Source: Candolleomyces eurysporus
Taxonomy: Eukaryota; Basidiomycota; Agaricomycetes; Agaricales; Psathyrellaceae
Direction of reading: 5' to 3'
NCBI GenBank assembly: GCA_027579435.1
Contig: JANBPK010000855.1
Location: forward strand, 1-64,000
DNA length: 64,000 bases
The notes beneath the pieces were generated by a model. That model worked only from the letters and a program-made list of their open reading frames with translations. It was not told where the DNA came from and did no database searches. The position numbers and the translations under genes were made by a program. Position 1 is the stretch's first letter; the number at the start of each line of letters is the position of its first letter. This document shows positions 23,560 to 36,015 of the stretch, in pieces.

Positions 23560-24835
23560 ATATTCAGTTCTGGAATTCAGGAGGCGGTGGGCTCGCCTCG
23601 TGTCCATTCACTCCGTTGATTCAAAGCTGTGGCGTTCCAATTTGGACTGGATGATGGATCGGTCCAGTGGGAGTCAGCTATGTATATCATTCATGAATCC
23701 AGATCGGGGGACTAGAATCCGAGTCTTGGGCGAACTGACGGCGTTTGGGGCCACTCTGCGATCGATTACGCGCTCTCGCTGCCGAACACACGATATTCTC
23801 CAATTTGCTTCGACCTACAGTGACACCGCTACTCGTGCCTTTTAATGGGTCTTTGGAACGTGCAAGGATCAAGCACAGCATCTCCGATGAACCAATCCGC
23901 GGGGAATCCACAGTGCGCATCACGCCCTCATGCTCCCAGGTTCTTCATCTTAGCAGAACGATCTTCGAAATGAGCATTTTGAACACGGGAGTCTTTGTAA
24001 AGTGGGTCGCTACAGTTGGAGGGGTACAAGCGCTACCGTAGACGGAATAAACATCGAAAAAGATGGATTGTCATCGATTGATATGCTTTGCATCTCCACC
24101 AGCACCTCCTTCGTCCTTCTGCTCGAACTTCCCTCTGACAGACTCTTGGAGCACCAAACGGAATCCCCATCTGCAGGTCCTTCCTCTCTCGCTCCCATTC
24201 ATCCTTCCTGGCCCACTTTCTATCCCACACTCGGGATTCAAGCATGAATCGCGAAACCTAATTTGACTAAAGCTTTTGATAGAGCTCTTTCCAAAGAACG
24301 TCGTCCTCACCCGAAAGCTTCCACGCCCTCGACAATCTCACCGGCCCTCTTCGTGATTCCTCTGGGCGAAATGAAACAATAACAGTCCGCTCGTATTGTC
24401 GATAGCATTACCAAAGTTCTTCCACGGGTAGGAGTGGGTTGTACGTCGTCATGGCTCGAAGAAAGGAGGAAGGGACCGAGACAGGTCCATCATCTGCAAT
24501 ATACTGGCCGCTAGTACGGTGAGGTGAGGCTCTCTTGTAAGGTATCTAGACCTCCTCTTGCACGTCTTATTCAACCCCCGAATCTTTTTTTCACTTATAT
24601 AACTGCATGGTGGTTATTTGACACCACGAGTGAACAGGACTAGGGCTAATTTCCTGTCTGCTCTCTTGTATCTATGTATTTTCAACTCGGAGTAGAGTTT
24701 AGCTCCTGAGAGATCTGGATTTCTGCTTGGCGTCTAAAGCTTCATAGGGACAACTTCCACAACGGCTGTAGTTGACAGACCCGTACAGAATGAAAATTGG
24801 AGATCGATCATTATGTACCACATTGAGTCACGAAG
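23560..24835. other. Spacer with a partial type X repeat
   Basis: About 24060-24260 matches the beginning of the type X spacers (compare 27.17-27.33 kb); the remaining X sequence is missing. No intact gene is seen. Confidence 0.45.
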
Positions 24836-26853
24836 TTACTCTTTGGCGTCCTTCATTACATTCCTGATCAACCTGTTAAATCGCGCATTATCCTTCACAT
24901 CGAGACCCCGTCTTAGTGGCCAAAATACCCCGGGTGCAATCCAGGTAGGGGATCCCAACTGACGCAGAATGGAACGGCTCCAGATTCTACAGACCAGCTT
25001 GCAACCATACCAGGGGCACTACGGACGAAAGATCATGGAAGATTGTGTTTCAGTGTAAGGTTTAGAGTAGATCGAGGACTGCACGCACTAAACGGTGAAC
25101 ATCCTTCAACATCTCCCAGAGAGATTTATCATGCTGGTGCGCAATGGCCAATGTTACCCACCAATGAGCGCTAGCTGGTGTGAGAATGACTTTGGAGTGT
25201 GCGATGCCCGCAGGCAGATTGGTATGACGTGGAAGGCTGGTCAAGAGTTTGAGAAAGTTTTCTGGGTACGCAACCTGGGGATTGCAGCCCGCTTCAATAT
25301 CATCGTAGCAGATCAATCTTGTGAGTGGGAAACCGAGTCCGGATAAAAGTCGAACTCACTTGCACATGCCTGAATGAATCTGTCCCAGATGAACGCCCAT
25401 ATTTGACTAGATTCAACATACAATTTCCCGCAGCGGTCAGGATCATCCAGGAAGTCAAACAGCGATTTGTGGTAAAAGTCATATTGAGTTGTCGCCCAGT
25501 CACTGGGAGATGGGATCCGAATTAATGAGTGAAGGTTTCCAAGCAAGTGCTCCACCTCATCACTCTCCGAGTCCGTTTGCAGGAGCATAGTCACATTGGA
25601 AGCAGAGGCTTCTTTCCCGATAGTGGTCCATTGAACGGCTAGAATCCACCGTACCGAAAGAAGCGGATCTGGACTCGACTCCAGGATGTGCGAGTACAAA
25701 ATATCCAGCTGTTTAAGTGGGTTTGATTTCACGTTCGACCCCATCTTCAAAATAGCCTCTAGCAAAGCCTTCGGGGACTCTCGATGACCCGCGTCGAGAA
25801 ACCGAATGACAGTTGCAGCGTAGATGAACTGACCCGACGCATTCTCGACCAAGGTGCTAATCGTTTTCGGCGGTGGCCATGAGGGAGGAAGGTTGTAACG
25901 ACGACGAAGTATATTGAACTGGGCTTCCAAGAAGAGGGTGATATCGGCGTTGGCATTGTAGTCTTCGTTCAAATCGAGCTTGTGAACGAAGAGGGTGGGA
26001 TTATTTTTGGGGTCGAAGAACTCGCGAAATACGCGCTCGGGACGACTAGCGATGAGGATACAAAAGGGAAATGATGGATCCAATGACGCTGCATGAAGGA
26101 CTTGAAGTATCTCTAGCTGGTCTTCGGCATTCTGTCGAGCGGGCTTGCTTTGTGTACCCCTGCTTGTGGTATCATGATATTGCTCGGCCTCGCATTCATC
26201 CATGCCGTCGATGATAATTGCACCCCGCAGTCCTGGCCCATCAGATTGACCTACGACCTCGCGCAGAGGGGCCAAAACGAGTATTTCCATTTGTACGTGC
26301 AGATTCTTCTCGAAAACACCTGGATTCTTCTCAACAGCCGTGGAGATGGCGGTCTGCAAATCCCCTTCGTGCTGGGCCAGCTGGTGTGCAATGGTTGTGA
26401 CGAAGGCAGTCTTCCGGCGCCGGCCAATGGACGCTGACCAGGATGCAAAGAAGAACGTTGCGCCTAAGACACCATTCTCCGCGCACCGATCTGCCAGCGA
26501 CCCCATAACGGCCGTCTTCCCGGTCCCTGCAGGTCCCGTCACCCATTTTACATTCCTTGGGCACTCAGATTCTCCACCTCTGTCCACAATCCAGCTGTAC
26601 AAGTCGTCCTGGACAGCGACTCGAGTCTCAGGATGGCATTTCGGAGCATCGCAGCGCTCCCTGGAGTCGTGGATGGCGCCTGCTGCGATTTGAGCCTGAA
26701 GCCCTGCATATCGTGGTAAGGATCAATTGAGACGCTCAGCTACAGCATCGAGCCAGACTCACTGCTCAGTGGATCTGCCGCGGGATCCACATTCACGAAT
26801 TGGTAGAAGTTTTCGATCTGGAAATCCTGAGCGTTGTTAAAGTTGCTGGCCAT
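24836..26853 (-). CDS. NACHT STAND ATPase, array member 5
   Basis: Exons are 26853-26763, 26703-25360, 25291-25089 and 25018-24836 (1821 b, 606 residues, no frame defect). Exon 1 encodes MASNFNNAQDFQIENFYQF. Exon 2 has CDAPKCHPETRVAVQDD, Walker A GPAGTGKT and a Walker B variant IIIDGMDECEAEQYHD, followed by ASRPERVFREFFD. Exon 3 carries SAHWWVTLAIA (His in place of the usual Asp). Exon 4 starts CPWYGCKLVCRIWSRSILRQ and ends in a short helical tail. One of the clean full-length members. Confidence 0.9.
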
Positions 26854-26935
26854 GGGGCAGTCGAAGTGAAGGGAGGAGGTTGAATTGCCCCTGTTCCACA
26901 ACAGCACTCTGCCTTGTGTTTGTGAGCTGTTTGTC

Positions 26936-26954
26936 GAGCGTCTAGATACCGCTC
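26936..26954. promoter_or_regulatory. Conserved upstream palindromic element (gene 24836-26853)
   Basis: GAGCG-tctagatac-CGCTC followed by atatgacag lies about 85 bases upstream of the ATG at 26853. The 5-base arms are perfect with a 9-base spacer. Confidence 0.5.
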
Positions 26955-27059
26955 ATATGACAGATGACATTTCGGCGGCAATATACTGACCTCATCTACC
27001 GCTGTCTGCCTAAGACCTAGACGCGGGGACATTCTATCTCTTGGCATAAGGAAAAATTT

Positions 27060-28960
27060 TCTGTCAATACAAATGACTTGCTTGCGAAAATTGCTACAAT
27101 TGACGTATGGAAGGGCACAGGTCTTTTGCAGACGGTCGAAACGTCAAAAGGGATTGACAGGCTTTACAGCCCACTCCTTTTCCACACTCCTTTTTTCACC
27201 CCCGTGTCTCCGGCCGAATCCCACCACAAACATTGTCGAGCACCAAAGATACAATCCTTCTGCGTGTATCTGTCCTCTCGTCCCCACTAACCTTTCCTTC
27301 CCCATTTTCCATCTCACACTCATGAACCATGCCAACTCGTGATGCATCAATTAGCCGGAGGAACGTCAATAACTGGTGCCCAGAATCCCAGCGGACCCAT
27401 CAGTCGTACTCCCGAGTGAAGTGGCTGTCCATGGTTTGTCNTTTTTTAAAGCACAGAGGAACTGTGTTGATGGCCAGTGAGAGCGTCAACTACGTTCTGC
27501 CGAGGACAACGGTCTCTGGAAATACTCCATCGACAAAGCACCGCGGGTATTAATTAGTAGTAGGTCGCACGTCGTCGTAACTGAAAGATGGGAGAAAGAT
27601 GACAAAGACACGGAAGTGAAATTGACGAGAAGGAGGGCTCCAAGGCCAAAAGTCATAAACCCGCCTCATACAAGGGAATTTTGACCTGAGTAAGGGGGAC
27701 GACCAAGCTATTGCGGCTAAGACCCCTTGTTGGGTGCGAAATATAGGAGAGGGAAGCAAGTTCTTGTTGTCGGTGGGAGCGCATCCAGAGCCCGAGAAAT
27801 GAGCCTTGAGTCCAGCGTGACTTCGAATTGTGGCAATTTATTTACCCTCTGAGTATCCTCCAGTAGTACAGTTGATAGTGGCCGGGAGAGATCATATTTG
27901 AGGATGTCGTACAGCCAGTACTCCAGGGTTGATACCACACCCTGTGGGTCTCCTAGGCTCCTCCCTAATCGACCCATCGAGCATACGATGAAGAGTCATA
28001 CGCAGATGCCTAAAATCCACGACAGTTCACTTATCTGCAACACAGCTACAGTGAGGCTCCGCTCGGAGGATGGTTAAGGATACGTACCTTGCTCCAAGCA
28101 CAGGACGCATACTTGTTCACGAGAGGCTGAGAGTGGTCGCCGAGAAGCTCAGAGATAATCGCGAGGAGGATATCTTCCTCACAGACCAGGACCTTTTGAG
28201 GGGCATGACAGCTGTATGATTTGGTGCCGATTCCATGGCACGTCCTTTTCGATCAAGCTCGAACGTCCTGTCGAGGAAGCAAGCCGTGGCACATAACATG
28301 GTGCATCAGCACCGGAGACAGCTTCGAGGCCGCGTCAAAGAGCATTGAACGACGAAGCTAGGATGCTCGATGAGATGCGAGAGTGGCAAGAGCAAGTAGG
28401 TTGACGCACCAATGAGCCATCGTCCCAATGGGCATGAACATTCGCTCGCTCTTCCACATTGCTAGCCTTTGGTTTCTGCTTCAAAATAACCGAAGCCGGC
28501 TTGCCAGTCGGAGGACTTGATCACTCGGGCGATGGCGACATAGCATGGTAGAGAGGAAGGATGGCGTTCAAAGACAAGGAGCACATCTCCATGAGAGGGA
28601 TTGCCGGCGACTGCTGCCGAAGTTGGAAGTTGGAAGAGGTGGGAATTTCCATCTTAAACAGGGCCGTGTGCACAATTTACTTTGTTTGCCTCCCTAGCCT
28701 GCGCGATCTCTTCTTTCGCCTTTTACCGGCTCTTCAAAATCCCAGTCCTATATCTGGTACGAACTGCTTCTTGGTCTCCAGTGCTCCTCCCCTACCTCCA
28801 CTCACCATCTCCGCAACATTTTCGCGCCTGTTGCACAGTCCGTAATGTGGCTCGGTTCAGACAACGGATTTCCGACGCCAGGTGAGTTATAAACGATCTC
28901 AAAGGAGTTGAAGTCCCCAAAAATACNAAAAAACGTGTCTCCTGATTCCTCGACTTCCAA
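27060..28960. repeat. Spacer repeat type X, copy 2 (decayed coding-like sequence)
   Basis: Begins with the conserved attgctacaattgacgtatgg word and runs in parallel with the copies at 1.0, 32.1 and 43.3 kb. On the minus strand coding-like pieces are recognisable: PLVNKYASCAWSK at the end of an apparent exon near 28105-28150, and LEYWLYDILKYDLSRPLS at about 27880-27935. The protein family is unknown to me and stops break the frames. Ns occur at 27441 and 28927. Confidence 0.55.
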
Positions 28961-29816
28961 CAGCTACGATTCTCCGTGCACCTCCTTCTGGTAAATCCCG
29001 TCCTGGACGTTTCATAATCTTTCTCTCCATACCAAGCCCGATACCGAAATCAAAGGAAAACTTGCAGCAGAAGAACATTGTATTCTGACGTCGCCTAACT
29101 GCTGCAGTAGAGGATGGGGGACTGATTCAGATGACGGTCGCGTCGTTTGCTCGGCGATATGGTAGGCTGGCTTGCTCTACGAATTCGAACCGTTATGAAC
29201 CCAGTCCACAACCTGGTTCATCTACAGCACNTTTTTTTCCAACGCCCTGAAAGATCACAAACATGACCTGACAACAGTCGTCCTTTCGGATCCTCTCTGC
29301 ATCCTGACAATTTCAAACCATCCCCAGCAAAAAGTCCTAGGATACCAAGTCTTGACCTGGTTCCTCTCCGATGCTGGCAGCAGATACGACACGCTCCTCT
29401 TATCGCGCTATGGGATGTCAAGGGTCCCAAACTCGCTTAACAGAATACGAAGCGGAAACGGCGGGGCCAACCAGTAAACGGTAGGATGAAATAGGCATAG
29501 ATCAAGTGGCAGCCAGGGTTTGCGACACCAGACGACTGGCAAGCGCGACTGGCAAGCGCGACGGACATTGAGCTGCTTGACCACCGGGACGAGCATGGTC
29601 TCGATGGAAAGGCCTGGCTGTATAACCCTTAATCTGATCAATGTTATACGCTCTGCTTCCTATTTCTCATGTATCTATTCAACCTGGGTTGGACTAAGTT
29701 GTCATCCGATTCGCCTGTTCGCTACGCTTTACCTCGAATAATCTGCACATGTATACACATAGACAAATTCTCTACTCACTCTAAAGCCCAGACGAAATGA
29801 AATTGAATTGTTACCA
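28961..29816. other. Spacer between type X repeat and NACHT gene 29817-31858
   Basis: Similar to 34.1-34.7 and 45.1-45.7 kb, no open gene. An N precedes a T run at 29231. Confidence 0.45.
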
Positions 29817-31858
29817 CTACGGATGGTTCTGGGTCTCGGGGGCCTTCTTCCTAGCGTCCTCTATTGCCTTGGTGGCCAACCTAAGAAACCGCTTCTCCTG
29901 TATATCGAGGCCACGTCCCGGCCACAGCAATCCAGGTGCAATCGAGGTAGGTGATCGCAAACGACGCAGAGTGGAACGGCTCCAAATTCTACAGGCCGGC
30001 TTGCAATGATACCAGGGGCACTAAAGAGGAAAGGTAAAGTAAGATTGGATTTCGGCTCAAGGATTGGGAAAGATTGAGGACTACACATACCGACTCGTGG
30101 ACATTTTTGAAGATAAGCCAAAGGCCAAAACCCTGCATGTGTGTGATGGCCAACGACACCCACCAATCAGTGCAAGCTGGTGTTGGAAGGACCTTAGACC
30201 ATGGGATACCCCAGGGCACGTTTATACTGAGTGGGAGGCTGGTCAAGAATTCGGGAAAGCTTTCCGGGTATGAAAACTGGGTATCACAGCCCCCTTCATG
30301 ATGATCATATCAAATCAATATTGGGAAAAGGAAACTCAGTCGGAAGCAAAATCGAACTTACTTGAACACACCTGAATGAATCTGTCCCAGAAAAATGCAT
30401 ATCTTTCACCATCTTCAAGATACAAGCTCCCGCAACGTCCAGGGTCCCCGAGGAAGTCAAACAGTGACTTGTGATAAAAGTTGTATTGAGTTGTCGCCTG
30501 GTCGCCCGGAGATGGAATCTGAATCAACGAGTGGAGGTTTCCCAATAAGTGTTCGGCCTCGTTACTCTCTGGGTCCGTTTGCAGGAGGACATTTGTGTTG
30601 AGAGGAGAAGTATTAACCATATTTGAATTGAGCCGGTTGATAGCCCAAATCCACCGTACCGAAAGGGGAGGATCTGGACTTGACTCCAGGATGTGCGAGT
30701 ACAAAATATCAAGTTGTTTGAGTGGGTTTGAATTTACTTTGGACCCCATCGTTAAAATAGCATCTAGTAAAGCCTTTGGGGGCTCTCGATGACCCGCTTC
30801 AAGAAACCGAATGACCGTTGCGGCGTAGATGAACTGACCCGACGCATTCTCGACTAGGGTCTGGATCGTTCCTGGCGGTGGCCACGAGGGAAGAAAGTGA
30901 TAACGACGGCGGAGGAGATTGAACTGGGCTTCCAAGAAGAGGGTGATGTCAGCGTTGGCGTTGTAGTCTTCATTCAAATCAAGCTTGTGAGCGAAAGGGG
31001 TGGGATTGTTTTCGGGGTCGAAGAATTCGCGAAATACGCGCTCGGGACGACTAGCGATGATGATACGAAAGGGAAACGACGGATCGGATGACGCTGCGTG
31101 GAGAACTTGAAGTATCTCGAGCTGGTCTTCAGCATTCTTTCGGGCGGGCTTGCTCTGTGTATTGCTGCTTGTGGTATCGTGGTATTGCTCAGCCTCGCAC
31201 TCGTCCAGACCGTCAATGATGATGGCGCCCCGCAGCCCTGGCCCATCGGACTGGCAGACGACTTCCCGGAGGGGAGACAGAACAAGGGTTTCCATCTGTA
31301 CGTGTAAATTCTTCTCGAAAACGTCCGGGTTCTTCTCAACAGCGGTGGAGATGGCGGTTTGCAAATCCTCTCGGTGCCGGGCCAGCTGGTGAGCAATAGT
31401 TGTGACGAAGGCCGTCTTCCGGCGCCGGCCAATGGACGCTGACCAGGATGCGAAGAAGAACGTTGCCCCTAAAACACCATTCGCTGCGCACCGATCTGCC
31501 AGTGATCCCCATGACTGCCGTCTTCCCGGTCCCTGCAGGTCCCGTCACCCATTTTACGTTCCTTGGGCGCTCAGATTCTCCGTCTCCTTCCACAATCCAA
31601 GCGTACAAGTCGTCTTGGACAGCGACCCGAGTCTCGGGCTGGCATTTCGGAGCATCGTAGCGCTCTCTAGAGTCGTGGATGGCGCCTGCTGCGATTTGAG
31701 CCTGAAGCTCTGTATATCGCGGTAAGGGTCAATTGAGGCATTCAACTACAGCACTGTGAGACAGACTCACTGCTCAGTGGATCCACTGAGGCGTTTACAT
31801 TCATAAACTGGTAGTTGTCAATCTGGAAATTCTGGGCGTTGTTGAAGTTGCTGGCCAT
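29817..31858 (-). CDS. NACHT STAND ATPase, array member 6 (one-base frameshift after Walker A)
   Basis: Exons are 31858-31771, 31709-30362, 30293-30091 and 30020-29817. Exon 1 encodes MASNFNNAQNFQIDNYQFM. Walker A is GPAGTGKT. Immediately after it, AVMG is followed by a frame change because the run read as CCCC on the plus strand (31507-31510) is CCC in the paralogues. Downstream the correct frame resumes with IIIDGLDECEAEQYHD, ASRPERVFREFFD, exon 3 CTDWWVSLAIT and exon 4 CPWYHCKPACRIWSRSTLRR. The tail ends in a charged helix (RLATKAIEDARKKAPETQN). With the extra base removed the protein is 613 residues. Either a homopolymer error or an inactivating indel. Confidence 0.75.
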
Positions 31859-32099
31859 GGGGCTGTCGAAGTGAAGGAGCGAGGCTGGAATGCCCCCGCT
31901 CCTATCACTGCCTGACTATTAAACAGCACGCCGCCTCGTGTTTGTGAACTGTTTGTCGGGCGTCTGTACAGCTCATCTGACACATTGAGTTCATGAGGTA
32001 TTCCGAAATCATCCATGAGGCAGTGTACTGACCTCATTCCTACTATCTGCCCAAGTACCTGCACGTAAGGTCATTCTATGTCTTGTGGTGAGGACAGTC

Positions 32100-34150
32100 T
32101 ATCCGTGGAGTCCAAATAGCCTGTATGCGACAATTGCTACAATTGACGTATGGAGGTGTACAGGGCTTTCGTAGACGGACGAAATGTCAAACGAGATTGA
32201 TTGTCACAATCATTGACAGACTTTGCATCCTCCTCGCCTTCCTCCACCCCATTTCTCCGCTCGAATGCCCCACGAACGTTCTCGAGTACCCGGTGACATC
32301 CCACCTCCGTGTCTCTCCCTTCCCAACCCTTCCTTACCCTCTACCCAATCCTCGACTCACGATGCATCAATCAGGCAAAGGCCCGCCGATGAAGCCTTTT
32401 CAGAGAGCGTTGTCCTCAGCTAACAGCTTCCGCACCGTCGACGCACCCACCAGCCATCGATACAATTACTCCTCGCTTTGAAACGACATGACTATGGATC
32501 GTTGCTTGGGGCAGGAGCACAACGAACGGGTCCGCTGGCATCCTTGGTACCATTGTCGACGTTCCGCCATGGGTAGCGGTAGGTCGCACGTTGTCATAAC
32601 AGGGAGATAGGAAGAGGGTGACGAGGATATATATGAGGTCTTGATGGTGGGGCTGGTGGGGACGACGAGGATAAGGAAGTGAAGTCGACAAGAAAGAGGG
32701 CGACAAGGTCAAAGTCATCAACTCGCGTCGTACAAGGGTGAATTAGGGGGTCGAGCAAGCCGTTGAGCCTTGGACCCCTGTTGAGGTGCGAAACTTGAGA
32801 GATGAAGGGCGCTATCGAGTTCTTGCTGTCGGTGGGAGGGTATCAAGAGCCTGAGGAATGAACTCTTGGTCAACAGTCGAAGATGAAATCGAATTTCGGC
32901 AAGATATTGACCTTCTGAATCTCAACCAGTAGTAGAGTAAATCGTTGACCGGAGAGAGGTCGTAGCAAGGATGCCAAACGGTCAGCGCTCCAGGACTGCC
33001 GTGCGGAACCTTCCCACCCGTGAGTCTCCTTCGCTCTTCCCTCGCGACCCATCGAGCATACGATCAGGGATCCTAAGCCGGTGCCTAGCTTCTACGAAAG
33101 TTGCGTTGTCTGCAACACACCTACGGTGAGGCTCCGCTCGAAGGAGGGACAAAGATACGTACCTTGCTCCAGGGACGGGAGGCATGCTTGTTCACGAGAG
33201 TCTGAGAAGGGTCTTCGAGAAGCTCGGGGACGACCAAGAGGGAGATGCATTCTCCTCTAACCAACATCTTTAGCGGGACATGACAGCTGTAGCATTTGGT
33301 TGCCAACTCCACGACACGTCCCTTTCGACTGAAGTTAGAACGCTCTGCCGAGGCACCGAGTTGCGGCGCATAACACGGTGCATCAGCCCTAAAGCCAGCT
33401 TCGAGGCAGCGTTAAAATTTCGGAGCTAGGACGATCGATGAGATGCGGGATGTGGCAAAAGCAAGGAAGTTGACGCACCATCGTCTCAAACCAAGAGCAT
33501 AAACATTCGCTTATTCCTCCACAACGCCAACCGTCAACTTCTGCTACACAAGGATCGAAGCCTGCTAGCCGGAGGACTTGATGACTCGGGCGATGAAGAC
33601 ATGGAGGCAGAGAGGAAGCCAGGTGGAACAAAGATAGACCAAGAACGATGGCGTTGGAAGGCAAAGAGCGTACCGGGATTATCGGCGACTGCTGCCGAAG
33701 GAAGAAGCGATGGGAGACTCGATCCCAAACAGGGTCGTGTGAACAAATTACTCTATTTGCTTTCCCTGCGCTGCGACGATCTCTCCTCTCCACGATTTCT
33801 TCCCGACCACTGTGGCCGTCCGAGCCCGTTGCGTTATATCTACTTCTCCGCTGCGTATCACCCTTTTCTAAAAACCCAGGTCCATACCTGAAATGAGCTA
33901 CTTATCGACCGCTAGCGCCATCTCCTCGCGCCTTTCGTCCAGTCCGTAGTGTGACTCGGTTCAGACACGGATGTCCGGCAGCAGTTCAGTCCGAAGCCAT
34001 GTGAAGGGAGTCGAAGTCCCTGCCCTTTTAAATAACGTGTTTTTCTTCCTCTGTTCTCCTCAGCTGCGAACCTCCGGCGTGCCTCTCCTCCTGGCCTAAT
34101 CCATCCAGGGCGTTTCAGTATGTTTCTTCAAACTCGATACCGAGATTGAA
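32100..34150. repeat. Spacer repeat type X, copy 3 (decayed coding-like sequence)
   Basis: Starts with gcgacaattgctacaattga and parallels the copies at 1.0, 27.1 and 43.3 kb. Minus-strand pieces include LATKCYSCHVPLKMLV, PSQTLVNKHASRPWSK (33170-33310) and EARHRLRIPDRMLDGS (about 33030-33090). Splice-like GTACGT and TTGCAG signals sit between the last two, suggesting an ancestral intron-containing gene. No copy is intact. Confidence 0.55.
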
Positions 34151-34679
34151 GGCAGAGAACGTCAGGAAGAGCAGTGTAATCTGATGCCACCCGACCCACG
34201 CAATAAGTATGGAGGGACTGGCGATGGTTTGCTCAGTAGCATCCTAAGCTCTATAAGCTTGGATCTAAACCCGTTTATGACGCAGTCAACGAGCCAGTTC
34301 ACCTGCAACATATCCCCACATCTCTTGGAACGCGTTAGTAGATCTCCAGCATGACCTGACGACAGTTGCTCCCTTACATCGCCCTCCACATCCCGACAGT
34401 CCCGAATCATTCTCAGCGCAAAGTCATGGCTGCTGAGTCTCGACCTGGTCATTATCTAGGCAATATATATCATGTTCTCTGAATGGCTGCCCGTGCCCCA
34501 CGATGTAATCACAAGATTCCCAAAGTCGCTTTATAGAATGCAAAGCGAAGAAGACGGGGTCAACCAGTAAATGCCAGCATGGATAAATTCAGATAGAGGC
34601 AATTGGAAAACACAATTGGCTTCGAGCAGCTTGACTACTGGGATGGAGAAGACCTCCGCAGTCCCGGCATATGTGTATA

Positions 34680-35960
34680 ATCCTTGATCTGGTCAGCGTT
34701 ATACGTTCCGCTTCCAGTCTCTCATGATGATGTATTTCACAAGCTTCCCCCTGTTGCTCATTTTCTCGTTGCGATGCAAGTGGAGGAAGCTCCAGCCCCC
34801 TTCGAAATCTTCGTCATTTTTGCATATCCTTCAGTACAGCGCTCTCGCTTGCAAGGGATGCATATACTTGGACCTGCTGAAGTGACGTCTATCCAAATAA
34901 AACGGCTAATAAGGTAAAGAGTTGGTATTTCTTATCCCTTCTAGTACTCATAAGTCATATCCCCCCTCCGTGAAATAAGAAAGCCGAAAACGTGCTCAGA
35001 AGGTTCAACGCTCTCAGTAGCAAACGAAAAGGAGGACGATATTCGTTGAATCCAAAAGTAGATGTCTCGTTTTCTCGGAGGTGATTGTACCGCAACATAC
35101 CCTCCCGCTTATGATGCATGCTTGCTCTACCAGACTATAGCCTTCGTTGAATTAGATGCCGTTTGTCCGTGCGCGATCGCTCCGAGCCAAGGTAGATAAT
35201 CCAAAATGCGACGCTACCTGAAAACATTTTGTAAGACTTCGCTCCAGTCTAGAAGTCTCCAGCATATCTCACTTCTCGCGAGGCGAAGAGGAGAAGCAGA
35301 AGACAACTGAATGAATTCGGGACAAGCATCAAAGTCTTTCGCTCATGGCTCCGTGACGGGAGAATTTTCGACGAGCTCATCCGGCTTAGAATGTCAGTTT
35401 CCAGCAGTAGAAGCAATCCGGATGGAAGAAATATGGAAATGCTCACTTTATATGGTCACATCCGCAATTTATGCAGAGCTCATCGTGATGTCGTGGACCA
35501 GAAACGCACATGTTACCCATGGAAATAATAGCTCAGACTCGTGAGCCATCGTTTGCGACGTCTCGGAAAACGAAATGAGGTGAACAAAAGGCCACCTCTT
35601 CCCTATCCTTTTCCCTAACCCTTTTGCTGGATACTGTGGGCAGATATCGAGACTCTGGAAGTCCTGTGAAGGTACCTCAATGCTGTTCATCAACCTCATA
35701 AATTCGCGCACCTTTTGCAGGCTATTGAGCCCTCCTTCCCCAAGAAACTCCTTCTCCGACTGTTTCCAGTGGTGAATACCAGGCCCGGGTGCACAACGCC
35801 ACGGCATGAGCTGGAAGGATTAAATCTACTGTATGCTATTTTTCTTGTATACGTGTATCTCGACTCGCGACATATATAGTTTGCTTCTCGCCCTCAATCA
35901 TACAATCGAAATGCTGTCGAGCTCCGTATTCCTACACGGTGTCACATGTATATACAGACG
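34680..35960. repeat. Spacer repeat type Y, copy 1
   Basis: Matches 38.84-39.60 and 45.7-46.64 kb. Each copy lies 3' of NACHT genes 36016-38043, 39605-41622 and 46652-48683. Frames of 70-110 codons exist on both strands but differ between copies, and I recognise no protein. Confidence 0.5.
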
Positions 35961-36015
35961 GACTCTCTACTGACTATAATTCTCTTATGGACGATCCTGG
36001 CCCCTAGAGTCCCCC

